Counted from the first letter of the stretch, positions 1 to 6,071 are shown. The stretch is DNA of 14,782 nucleotides from Anaerolineae bacterium (GCA_016783285.1 JADHWW010000051.1:1-14782); one strand, 5' to 3'. Numbers and translations are program-made. Notes: generated from the letters alone by a model not told the origin.

Positions 1-105
1 AAATCGCCGCACCAATGTCCCACACTATTGTCCGATTGCACTTGTGCGTTTGCCCCAACCATTGTACCATGGGCCCCATTAAATTACCGTAGTCTGTAGG
101 GAAAG
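1..105. other. Left-edge intergenic sequence
   Basis: No gene or repeat can be supported here. A weak purine-rich site (AGGGA) precedes the ATG at 106. No good -35/-10 pair was found. Confidence 0.4.
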
Positions 106-493
106 ATGAAAATCTACTTCGCTGGCTCCATCCGTGGGGGGCGGGATGACGCGGCGCTCTACCGCCAGATCATCGCGATGCTGATGGAATACGGGGAGGT
201 GCTCACCGAACACGTCGGTGATGCAAGCCTGACTCGCGCTGGGGAGTATGGGCCGTCCGACGAGGCAATCTACAGGCGGGATATGGCATGGCTGGCGGAG
301 GCCGACGCCGTGGTCGCCGAGGGCACCGTCCCCAGCCACGGCGTGGGGTACGAGGTCGCCTGGGCCGAGGCGTTGGGCAAGCCAGTATTGTGTCTCCACC
401 GCCGCGGGGCACGGAGCGGCGGCTTTCGGCCACGCTGACCGGTAGCCCCACGCTACGGTGTGAGCATTACGACAGCGTGGAAGAACTCAGGCC
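106..493 (+). pseudogene. Frameshifted DNPH1/Rcl-like nucleoside 2-deoxyribosyltransferase-family gene
   Basis: The family hydrolyses the N-glycosidic bond of deoxynucleoside 5'-monophosphates, or transfers the deoxyribose; it is cytosolic. The N-terminus shows the family signature YFAGSIRGGR (residues 4-13), then VLTEHVGDA (32-40), ADAVVAE (66-72) and GVGYE (79-83), whose Glu matches the catalytic Glu of Rcl. The ATG-initiated frame stops at 438 after 110 residues. The expected continuation (RGTERRLSATLTG, then YDSVEEL) lies in the -1 frame from about 408, so one base appears to be missing at or near the GGGG run 406-409. Even in that frame, family-like sequence stops near 493, where an inverted-repeat element begins, so the last helix (roughly 15-20 residues) is lost. 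The possible SD (AGGGA, about 98-102) is weak. It could be a genuine pseudogene or a sequencing error plus a divergent C-terminus. Family call about 0.85; broken status about 0.7. Confidence 0.75.
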
Positions 494-591
494 AGACCTG
501 ACAGGTTTCCGAGAGATCTTTTGCGTCAAAGGATCTGTCCGTTCACAAGTGTACTTGTCTCGGAAAACGGTGGCAAAAACCTGTCAGGTCT
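494..591. repeat. 98-bp palindromic element with 15-bp perfect inverted termini
   Basis: AGACCTGACAGGTTT at 494-508 and its exact reverse complement at 577-591 bound the element. Each terminus is itself nearly palindromic (ACCTG-A-CAGGT). Nested inside are TTTCCGAGA (506-514) with TCTCGGAAA (558-566), and the near-palindrome ACAAGT-GT-ACTTGT (545-558). It carries no plausible gene. It begins exactly where the upstream pseudogene loses family-like sequence. It resembles a MITE-like or REP-like intergenic repeat. I see no target-site duplication. Confidence 0.6.
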
Positions 592-621
592 TGAGTAGTA
601 CCCCTATCCGAAAAATGTCCT

Positions 622-660
622 GGTCAGTCTCTGACCGAGCCAGGGGGATCGGTCAGAGAC
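622..660. terminator. Nested hairpin between convergent genes, possible terminator
   Basis: GTCTCTGACCGA (627-638) pairs perfectly with TCGGTCAGAGAC (649-660). The stem is prolonged after one mismatch by C640-G647 and C641-G646. A second palindrome, GGTCAG-TCT-CTGACC (622-636), overlaps the left arm. On the minus strand it lies about 28 nt past the aminotransferase stop and is followed by a TTTTT run about 8 nt after the stem, so it could terminate that gene, though the T-run is not adjacent. It may equally be another member of the intergenic palindrome set. Confidence 0.45.
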
Positions 661-687
661 CGGCACCAGCGACTTTTCAGATGGTCT

Positions 688-1935
688 TTAGTACCCCAGT
701 TCCTTCTTTAGCGCCACACCAAGCCTGTGAATACCTTCGACGATGACATCCGGCGGGCAGTAGGAGAAGTTGAGTCGCATGGCGTTGTGTCCTCCATCCT
801 GGTTGGGATAGAAGTGGACGCCAGGCACGTAGGCGACCTTCTCGGCGACGGCCTTCTTCGCAAACTCGAGTGTGTCAATGGGCTCCGGCACACGCGCCCA
901 GAGGAACAACCCACCATGCGGACGGGTCCAACTGCTGCCCTCAGGCCAGAACTCGGCCAGCGCATCAAGCATCGTATCCCGGCGCTCCTTATAGACCTGG
1001 CATATATGCTTGACGTGAGGCTTGATCAACCCACGCTGGCAGATGTCGTTGGCAACGTATTGGATGAAGGAACTCGTGTGCAGATCAGCGCCCTGCTTGG
1101 CCTGCACGAAGCGCAGCATCAGCACCTCCGGGCAGACGATCCATCCCAACCGCAGGCCCGGGGCCATAATCTTGGAAAAGGTCCCCAGGTAGGTAGTGCG
1201 CTCAGGGATGAAGGTGCAGATAGGAGGGATGTCCTCGCCCTCGTACCGCAACTGGCCGTAGGGGTCGTCCTCGACGACCGGGAGGTTCAGTCTCGTAGCG
1301 ACCTCTGCCAGTTGCTGGCGGCGCTCCAGGGGCATCGTCGTACCGGCAGGGTTGTGGAAGTTAGGCAGAACGTAGATAAACTTGGGCGGCTTGCCGAAGT
1401 CGGCAAGCACCTTTTCGTAGGCATGCTCCATCTCATCCACGATCATGCCATACTCATCGAGGCGCACGGTGTGATAGCGCGCCTGATAAGCGTTCCAGGC
1501 CTGGATCGCTCCCAGGTAGGTGGGACGGCCGGTGAGCACGAAGTCACCGGGGTCAATGAAAATCTTGCCAATCAGGTCCAGGGCCTGCTGAGAACCATTG
1601 GTCAGCAGGACGTTGCCGGGCACGGCCGGGACGCCATACTTGTGCATTGTGGTGGCCAGGTACTCCTTGAGCGGTCCATACCCCTCAGTGGCGCCATATT
1701 GCAGTGCCTTGGGGCCGTCCTCGTGGATGATGTAGCGGCAGGCTTCCTCGACCTCGCGCAGAGGGAAGAGGTCCGGGGCCGGCAGACCACCGGCGAAGGA
1801 GATGATGTCCGGCTGTTGGGTCAGTTTGAGCAGTTCGCGGATAGCAGAGCTCTTCATGCTTTCCATACGAGAGGCCAGGTGCGGCGACCAATCCAGCACT
1901 GGTATGTCGCGGTACAGATCAAAATTCAGTTCCAT
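688..1935 (-). CDS. PLP-dependent aminotransferase, class I/II (LysN/2-aminoadipate-aminotransferase-like)
   Basis: Fold-type I aminotransferase of 415 residues, full length for the family, cytosolic. Visible landmarks are NGSQQALDL (113-121), PNFHNPAG (191-198, PLP-ring Asn195), DDPYGQLRY (223-231, PLP O3' Tyr226), the Schiff-base lysine in SKIMAPGLRLGW (Lys255, phosphate-binding Arg262) and a late MRLNFSY segment supplying the substrate-carboxylate Arg. The DDPYGQLRY and SKIMAPGLRLGW pattern is typical of the LysN, aromatic aminotransferase and MocR-catalytic-domain group. There is no N-terminal helix-turn-helix, so it is an enzyme rather than a MocR regulator. Substrate (2-aminoadipate, branched-chain or aromatic amino acids) cannot be settled from sequence. 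The ATG is preceded by a strong SD, AGGAGGTGA. A promoter at 2131-2159 drives it through a leader that contains a CoA-transferase-like fragment overlapping the start by 10 nt. Confidence 0.93.
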   Translation of the reverse strand: MELNFDLYRDIPVLDWSPHLASRMESMKSSAIRELLKLTQQPDIISFAGGLPAPDLFPLREVEEACRYIIHEDGPKALQYGATEGYGPLKEYLATTMHKYGVPAVPGNVLLTNGSQQALDLIGKIFIDPGDFVLTGRPTYLGAIQAWNAYQARYHTVRLDEYGMIVDEMEHAYEKVLADFGKPPKFIYVLPNFHNPAGTTMPLERRQQLAEVATRLNLPVVEDDPYGQLRYEGEDIPPICTFIPERTTYLGTFSKIMAPGLRLGWIVCPEVLMLRFVQAKQGADLHTSSFIQYVANDICQRGLIKPHVKHICQVYKERRDTMLDALAEFWPEGSSWTRPHGGLFLWARVPEPIDTLEFAKKAVAEKVAYVPGVHFYPNQDGGHNAMRLNFSYCPPDVIVEGIHRLGVALKKELGY

Positions 1936-2102
1936 CGTTCACCTCCTGACTTGAGATTTATGGTCGGGCAGCGCAACAAATAGCCCGCCATAGCCAACGG
2001 CGTGACGATTCCTTGTGCGAAAACGTCACCGTCGGCTACCTGGCGGGCGCTGCAGACAAATATCAGTTCACCACCCGTGTCATCGGTTGCCATACGGACC
2101 AT
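1926..2102 (-). pseudogene. N-terminal fragment of a CoA-transferase (glutaconate-type beta subunit) in the aminotransferase leader
   Basis: From an ATG at 2102 this frame encodes 58 residues. Residues 12-43 (ELIFVCSARQV, then DGDVFAQGIVTPLAMAGYLL) look like the start of class I CoA-transferase beta subunits, where a 'CAARQxxDGDxxxxGxxxPLxAAxLA' region precedes 'THAPNL'. Here that region collapses to RCPTINL. The frame then runs through the aminotransferase SD and stops at 1926, 10 nt inside that gene. The remaining 200 or more residues of a CoA-transferase are absent. It could be a decayed gene whose promoter now serves the aminotransferase, or a short translated leader that couples translation. 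No strong SD precedes ATG 2102 or ATG 2093. The family resemblance was judged by eye. Confidence 0.45.
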
Positions 2103-2130
2103 GTACTGTTCCAGCCTTGCTCTCACTATA

Positions 2131-2159
2131 ATTGTAGCACCAGAACGACAAGGGGTCAA
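2131..2159 (-). promoter_or_regulatory. Sigma-70-type promoter for the leader fragment and aminotransferase
   Basis: On the minus strand, -35 TTGACC (2159-2154) and extended -10 TGC-TACAAT (2136-2131) are separated by exactly 17 bp. Each hexamer matches consensus at 5 of 6 bases. The predicted start is near 2124, about 22 nt before the fragment ATG and about 190 nt before the aminotransferase ATG. This is one of the best promoter matches in the window. Confidence 0.65.
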
Positions 2160-2210
2160 ATGGACGAGGAGGCAAGTGGACGGGCAAACGAGTAAATGGG
2201 AGAGGAGAGA
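2157..2210. repeat. Degenerate short repeats (CAARTGGACGRG units)
   Basis: Related units CAAATGGACGAG (2157-2168) and CAAGTGGACGGG (2173-2184) are followed by the looser CAAACGAGTAAATGGG. This is low-complexity purine-rich sequence between the two divergent promoters. No convincing protein is encoded on either strand. It resembles decayed tandem short repeats. Confidence 0.4.
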
Positions 2211-2239
2211 TGTCACGACGTAGGCGCGATGAGCGTCAC

Positions 2240-2268
2240 TTGACTATCAGGCGAAATGGAAGTATCCT
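2240..2268 (+). promoter_or_regulatory. Putative promoter of the nfnAB operon
   Basis: TTGACT (2240-2245) and TATCCT (2263-2268) are spaced by 17 bp, with a predicted start around 2275. The -35 matches 5 of 6 and the -10 matches 4 of 6. It lies about 70 nt upstream of the nfnA ATG, ahead of the TAGTCAG repeats and the leader hairpin. A TATAGT at 2276-2281 is an alternative -10 but has no good -35. Confidence 0.45.
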
Positions 2269-2294
2269 TAGTCAGTATAGTAGTCAGTAGTCAG
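2269..2294. repeat. Three TAGTCAG heptamers
   Basis: TAGTCAG occurs at 2269-2275, 2281-2287 and 2288-2294, the last two in direct tandem and the first offset by TATAG. They overlap the predicted transcription start of nfnAB. They could be an operator array or a short tandem heptamer repeat of the kind described in cyanobacterial intergenic DNA. Sequence alone does not decide. Confidence 0.55.
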
Positions 2295-2319
2295 CCGTTA
2301 GCGGGTAGCCGCTATCGGC
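2294..2319 (+). promoter_or_regulatory. Leader hairpin upstream of nfnA
   Basis: Outer arms GCCG (2294-2297) and CGGC (2316-2319) enclose a T-T mismatch and inner arms TAGCGG (2299-2304) and CCGCTA (2309-2314) around a GTAG loop: 10 bp with one mismatch. It ends 9 nt before the SD (GGGAGG, 2329-2334) and lacks a T-run, so an mRNA-stability or translation-control role is more likely than termination. It could also be a dispersed palindrome. Confidence 0.5.
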
Positions 2320-2340
2320 CAAGAGATTGGGAGGTTGTCT

Positions 2341-3195
2341 ATGTACGAAATCTTGCACAAGGAAACACTCGGTAGTGATGTCAACAAGTTGCTAGTCATC
2401 GCCGCACCGGAAGTGGCACGCAAGGCAAGGGCGGGACAGTTCGTCATCGTGCGCATTGACGAGCAAGGAGAGCGCATCCCGCTCACCATCGCCGACTACG
2501 ACCGCGAGGCCGGTACGGTGACACTCATCTTCCAAGAGATCGGCAAGACGACAATGCACCTGGGAACACTCGAGCCAGGCGACGAGTTGGCCACCTTCAC
2601 CGGGCCACTGGGTCATCCGACCGAGATCGAGAACTATGGGACGGTGATCTGCATTGGCGGCGGGACGAGTATTGCCATTATCTTCCCCATAGTTCGAGCC
2701 CTCAAGGAAGTCGGGAACCACGTCATCTCAATCATCGGGGCGCGCAACAAGGAGTTGCTCTTCTGGGAGGACGAGATGCGCGCGGCGAGCGACGAACTGA
2801 TTGTCTGCACCGACGACGGCTCCTACGGGCGCAAAGCGTTGGTCACCGAGCCGCTCAAGGAGTTGCTGGAGCAGCACGATGGAGAGATCACCCGCGTGTG
2901 GGCCATCGGGCCGGCAATCATGATGAAGTTCTGCGCCAAGACGACAGAACCCTTCGGTGTGAAAACCATCGTCAGCCTGAACACGATTATGATTGACGGG
3001 ACGGGCATGTGCGGCGGCTGCCGGGTGCAGTTGACCGACGGTGCCAAGTTCGTATGCGTGGACGGGCCCGAGTTCGACGCCCACCAGGTGGACTGGGACC
3101 TGTTGCTGGCACGGCAGCAGTTCTATCTGGAAGAGGAAAAGCAGGCTGTCGAGCGGTGGCGACATCAATGCCGATTGGAGGTAGCAAGTGACTGA
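2341..3195 (+). CDS. nfnA: NfnA-type FAD/[2Fe-2S] subunit (sulfide/dihydroorotate dehydrogenase-like FAD/NAD-binding protein)
   Basis: Small subunit of NfnAB, the electron-bifurcating NADH-dependent reduced ferredoxin:NADP+ oxidoreductase; cytosolic. It handles NAD(H) and passes electrons through FAD and a [2Fe-2S] cluster. From ATG 2341 (284 residues) it shows the FAD motif ERIPLTI (about 45-51), the nucleotide-binding GGGTSIAIIFPI (about 106-117) and, at the C-terminus, DGTGMCGGC with Cys224, Cys227 and later Cys239. Asp219 precedes them; family structures report one Asp plus three Cys as cluster ligands. A TTG at 2335 is in frame, but ATG 2341 is preferred because GGGAGG (2329-2334) sits 6 nt ahead of it. 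It overlaps nfnB by 8 nt, so the pair is translationally coupled. The alternative label is SudB or a glutamate-synthase-associated reductase. Confidence 0.9.
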   Translation: MYEILHKETLGSDVNKLLVIAAPEVARKARAGQFVIVRIDEQGERIPLTIADYDREAGTVTLIFQEIGKTTMHLGTLEPGDELATFTGPLGHPTEIENYGTVICIGGGTSIAIIFPIVRALKEVGNHVISIIGARNKELLFWEDEMRAASDELIVCTDDGSYGRKALVTEPLKELLEQHDGEITRVWAIGPAIMMKFCAKTTEPFGVKTIVSLNTIMIDGTGMCGGCRVQLTDGAKFVCVDGPEFDAHQVDWDLLLARQQFYLEEEKQAVERWRHQCRLEVASD

Positions 3196-4666
3196 ATTGA
3201 CCAACAGAGAACGGCTGCGCATCCCCCGCCAGACGATGCCGACCCAGGATGCACTCGTCCGGCGGGCCAATTTCGACGAAGTGGCGCTCGGCTTCACCCT
3301 GGAATTGGCGCAGCAAGAGGCAGAGCGGTGCCTGCAATGCGCAAAACCGCACTGTGTGGAGGGCTGTCCGGTGGGAGTCCTGATTCCTGAGTTCATCCTG
3401 GCACTGCGAGAGGGAGACATAGAGGGCGCGGTACGGGCGATGAAGGAGAAGAACGATCTCCCCGCCATCTGTGGCCGGGTCTGCCCGCAGGAGACGCAGT
3501 GCGAGATCGTGTGCGTGTTGGCCAAGAAGGGCGAGCCGGTAGCGATCGGCCGGCTGGAGCGATTCGTGGGCGACTACGAACTGGAACACCACGTCTGTCC
3601 GCTCGAATGTGCCGCGCCGACGGGCAAGCGGGTGGCCGTCATAGGCTCCGGCCCGGCCGGGGTCACCTGCGCTGCGGACCTGGGGCGGCTGGGGCACGAC
3701 GTGACGATTTTCGAGTCGTTGCACAAGCCCGGCGGCGTGCTCACATACGGCATCCCGGAATTCCGTATGCCCAAACGTGTGGTGCACGCCGAGATTGACT
3801 ACGCCGCCGAATGCCTGGGCATCAACATACACCCGGACGCGGTGATCGGGCGGCTGTACACGATTGACGAACTGCTCGACAAACAAGACGGGCAGGGCTT
3901 CGACGCCATTTTTCTGGGGACGGGCGCGGGGCTGCCGTCATTCATGCGCATCCCTGGCATCAACTACAATGGCGTTCTCTCGGCCAACGAGTTCCTGACA
4001 CGGGTCAACCTGATGAAAGGTTACCTCTTCCCGGAGTACGACACGCCGGTCAAAGTAGGTAAGCAAGTGGCAGTGATTGGCGCAGGAAATGTGGCGATGG
4101 ATTCCGCCCGTTGCGCGCTCCGGCTAAGCACGATCCACGCACGGGAGAAGGGAGGTGAGCCATCGGAGGTGCACATCGTCTATCGGCGCTCGCCGGTCGA
4201 GGTGCCAGCCCGAGCCGAGGAAGTGCATCACGCCGAGGAGGAAGGAGTCGTCTTCGATTTCCTGACCAACCCGGTGGAGATTTACGGGGACGAGAACGGC
4301 AACGTGTGCGGCATGCGCTGCATCCGTATGGAACTGGGCGAGCCCGACGAGAGCGGCCGGCGACGTCCCATCCCCATTGAGGGCTCCGAATTCGATATGG
4401 ATGTGGACTTGGTAATTATGGCGCTGGGGACGCGGCCCAATCCGGTGGTCTTCAACGAGGCTGGTGGGCTGGAACGGACGAAGTGGGGCACCGTGGTCGC
4501 CGACCAGGAGACGGGTCGGACGACGAAAGCGCGGGTGTGGGCTGGTGGGGACGTGGTCACCGGTGCAGCGACGGTCATCAGTGCAATGGGTGCCGGCAAG
4601 CGGGCCGCCGCCGACATTGCCCGTTTTCTGCGGGGAGAGAGCAACCCCTGGCAAAACAGCACATAG
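3188..4666 (+). CDS. nfnB: NfnB-type subunit (GltD-like NADPH/FAD oxidoreductase with two [4Fe-4S] clusters)
   Basis: Large subunit of NfnAB; carries the bifurcating FAD, the NADPH site and two [4Fe-4S] clusters, cytosolic. The 492 residues show cysteines 48, 51, 56 and 60 (CLQC, then CVEGCP) and 95, 99, 105 and 109 (CGRVCP, then CEIVC), a first Rossmann motif IGSGPAG (152-158) ending in Glu176, a second IGAGNVAMD (297-305) and the FAD-closing AGGDVVTGAATVISAMGAG (452-470). The GTG start (3188) has GGAGG (3177-3181) 6 nt upstream and lies inside the end of nfnA. In the wider family the same architecture is often called 'NADPH-dependent glutamate synthase, homotetrameric'. The adjacent SudB/NfnA subunit and the absence of a glutamate synthase large subunit in the window favour Nfn. 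The operon ends at the hairpin 4760-4783. Confidence 0.92.
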   Translation: MTELTNRERLRIPRQTMPTQDALVRRANFDEVALGFTLELAQQEAERCLQCAKPHCVEGCPVGVLIPEFILALREGDIEGAVRAMKEKNDLPAICGRVCPQETQCEIVCVLAKKGEPVAIGRLERFVGDYELEHHVCPLECAAPTGKRVAVIGSGPAGVTCAADLGRLGHDVTIFESLHKPGGVLTYGIPEFRMPKRVVHAEIDYAAECLGINIHPDAVIGRLYTIDELLDKQDGQGFDAIFLGTGAGLPSFMRIPGINYNGVLSANEFLTRVNLMKGYLFPEYDTPVKVGKQVAVIGAGNVAMDSARCALRLSTIHAREKGGEPSEVHIVYRRSPVEVPARAEEVHHAEEEGVVFDFLTNPVEIYGDENGNVCGMRCIRMELGEPDESGRRRPIPIEGSEFDMDVDLVIMALGTRPNPVVFNEAGGLERTKWGTVVADQETGRTTKARVWAGGDVVTGAATVISAMGAGKRAAADIARFLRGESNPWQNST

Positions 4667-4679
4667 GAACCGTGTGGAA

Positions 4680-4693
4680 CGTGTTGCGTGTTG
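4680..4693. repeat. Tandem CGTGTTG heptamer (two copies)
   Basis: CGTGTTG is repeated without spacer at 4680-4686 and 4687-4693, preceded by the related CGTGTGGAA. It lies just after the nfnB stop. It is a second heptamer repeat of different sequence from the TAGTCAG set. Confidence 0.4.
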
Positions 4694-4759
4694 TGTGAAA
4701 GGTCGGCAGGGCACCAGGATCACAAATCACGGCCTGAAACGCAGAACAATGAAAGCGTC

Positions 4760-4783
4760 AGCGCCGCTCAAGAGAGCGGCGCT
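4760..4783. terminator. Bidirectional intrinsic terminator between nfnB and the LysM gene
   Basis: AGCGCCGCTC (4760-4769), loop AAGA, GAGCGGCGCT (4774-4783): a perfect 10-bp GC-rich stem. On the plus strand TGTACTTCTTC follows; on the minus strand the tract GACGCTTTCATTGTT follows. Position between two convergent genes (nfnB ends 4666, LysM gene ends 4792) fits a shared terminator, although the T-tracts are imperfect. Confidence 0.75.
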
Positions 4784-4791
4784 GTACTTCT

Positions 4792-5958
4792 TCAGGGAGT
4801 AGGAGTGGGAGAAGGAATGGGCATAGGCGTCGGTTCCAGCCAGGTGAAAGCCCGCACATCGCTGGGATTGCCGGCTTCCTCATAGACCAATTCACCGCCC
4901 CCGTCCCGTGCCTCCCGCACGACTTGCACCTGCCAGCGGAACTCGCGCACAGCAACGTCCGAGGGTGGCAGCAAATCGAAGGGGACACGCCAGGCGGTGA
5001 CACGGGTGTAGACCGTGTCCGACACTACACCGCCGGGTGGTTGAACGAGGGTCAGCGCGTACCACTCGTCATCGCGTAATATGCTCACCGAGGCCCATTG
5101 CAGGAGAATGGGCTCATCACTTCCCACGAAGATTGCGCCGTTGGGTGGGCTGAGAAGCAAAGGCAACTGGTAGGGCGGGACAGGCGTGGGCGTGATGTTG
5201 GGGTCTATGGTCGGCGTAGGACTGGGCACGAGCGTGCCCACCGGGATGACGAGCGACTGGTTGACGCGGATGGTATCGTCGTCGGGGGCCAGGTCATTGG
5301 CACGACGGATGGCCTCAACCGCGACCTCGTGTTCTTCAGCAATGAAGCTGAGCGTCTCCCCCGAAGCGACGACGTGAATAACAAAGTCGCCTGGCGCGGC
5401 CGTAGCAGTGCCCGGTCCGAGCGTGCTGGCGGGCCCGGGAGGGGCCGCAGGGATGAGCAGAAGTTGCCCTACCTGAAGCAGCTCTGGATCCACGTCCGTG
5501 TTCAAGGCCAGGATAGCCTCGACGGTGGTGTCGTAAGCAACGGCGATGACGATAAGAGTCTCATCCTCTTGTACCTGATGGACACGCGGAGGGACGGGGG
5601 TCGGGGTGGGCGCGATGGTAGGAGTCTGGGTAGGTGTGGCGGATGTGGGGGACGGCGTGGCAGTAGGCGTGCTGGTGGGAGCGAGTGTGGGAGGCACGTG
5701 TTCGGGCTTGGTGGTCAGCAGCGTGTAAAGCCCGAAACCACCTGCCGCCAGGATCGCCAACGCCAGCACGACGACGATCAGGGCACTGACCCAGCCGGGT
5801 AATCCCCGTCGGACCTCCTCCTCCTCCGGTGCGACTTCCTCAACGAGCGAAGCCCCGCACATCAAGCAGGTCGTCGCTTGGGAAGCCACCCGAGCACCGC
5901 AGGCAGAACAGCAACGAGGCTTCTCAGTTGAAAGAGAGACTTCAGGTTCTTCAGCCAT
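4792..5958 (-). CDS. Zinc-ribbon, single-TM, double-LysM envelope protein
   Basis: Membrane-anchored protein of 388 residues. In order: a CxxC/CxxC zinc ribbon (Cys17, 20, 31 and 34), an acidic stretch, one TM helix (about 55-82), a Thr/Pro linker (about 89-124), LysM 1 (about 126-170), LysM 2 (about 193-239), a second P/T linker, a beta-rich C-terminal domain (about 263-375, fibronectin-like at best) and a PSPTPTP tail. The expected topology puts the ribbon in the cytosol and the LysM domains outside, where LysM binds N-acetylglucosamine-containing glycans such as peptidoglycan. An in-frame ATG at 5985 would add 9 residues, but it falls inside the predicted -10 box and has no SD, so ATG 5958 (preceded by GGTGGGTGAC) is preferred. 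No catalytic motif is visible; a structural or sensing role is inferred. Confidence 0.85.
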   Translation of the reverse strand: MAEEPEVSLSTEKPRCCSACGARVASQATTCLMCGASLVEEVAPEEEEVRRGLPGWVSALIVVVLALAILAAGGFGLYTLLTTKPEHVPPTLAPTSTPTATPSPTSATPTQTPTIAPTPTPVPPRVHQVQEDETLIVIAVAYDTTVEAILALNTDVDPELLQVGQLLLIPAAPPGPASTLGPGTATAAPGDFVIHVVASGETLSFIAEEHEVAVEAIRRANDLAPDDDTIRVNQSLVIPVGTLVPSPTPTIDPNITPTPVPPYQLPLLLSPPNGAIFVGSDEPILLQWASVSILRDDEWYALTLVQPPGGVVSDTVYTRVTAWRVPFDLLPPSDVAVREFRWQVQVVREARDGGGELVYEEAGNPSDVRAFTWLEPTPMPIPSPTPTP

Positions 5959-5983
5959 TGTCACCCACCAAACAGCGGGGCGC

Positions 5984-6011
5984 ATGATAACATGGAAACG
6001 GGAAATAACAA
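5984..6011 (-). promoter_or_regulatory. Promoter of the LysM gene
   Basis: On the minus strand, -35 TTGTTA (6011-6006) and extended -10 TGT-TATCAT (5989-5984) with a 16-bp spacer. The -10 matches 5 of 6. Predicted start is near 5977, so the transcript would exclude the upstream ATG at 5985 and support ATG 5958. Confidence 0.5.
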
Positions 6012-6023
6012 ACTAAAGTGGGA

Positions 6024-6066
6024 CAGGCTTTTCAGTCTGCCGCTCAAGCAGGCTAGAAAGCCTGCT
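6024..6066. repeat. Two tandem CAGGCT/AGCCTG hairpins
   Basis: Hairpin 1: CAGGCT (6024-6029), loop TTTC, AGTCTG, with one G-T wobble. Hairpin 2: AGCAGGCT (6047-6054), loop AGAA, AGCCTGCT (6059-6066), perfect 8 bp. Both use the same half-site. They lie just after the HD-gene stop on the minus strand and could terminate or process that transcript, but repetition of one half-site suggests a REP-like element. Confidence 0.5.
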
Positions 6067-6071
6067 CCACG

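Noticed and set aside
727..1983. 418-residue plus-strand frame across the aminotransferase
   Set aside because: It is the antisense of a well-conserved aminotransferase with full motifs. The translation has no recognisable fold and no SD; GC-rich antisense frames stay open easily.
2728..3886. Long minus-strand frames over nfnA and nfnB
   Set aside because: They are antisense to two genes with complete cofactor motifs; composition is Arg/His/Pro-rich shadow sequence.
4464..4802. Plus-strand frame over the nfnB end and spacer
   Set aside because: It overlaps nfnB out of frame and runs through the terminator; no family resemblance.
5984..5985. Upstream ATG at 5985 as start of the LysM protein
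   Set aside because: It overlaps the predicted -10 box and lacks an SD, whereas ATG 5958 has GGTGGGTGAC ahead.
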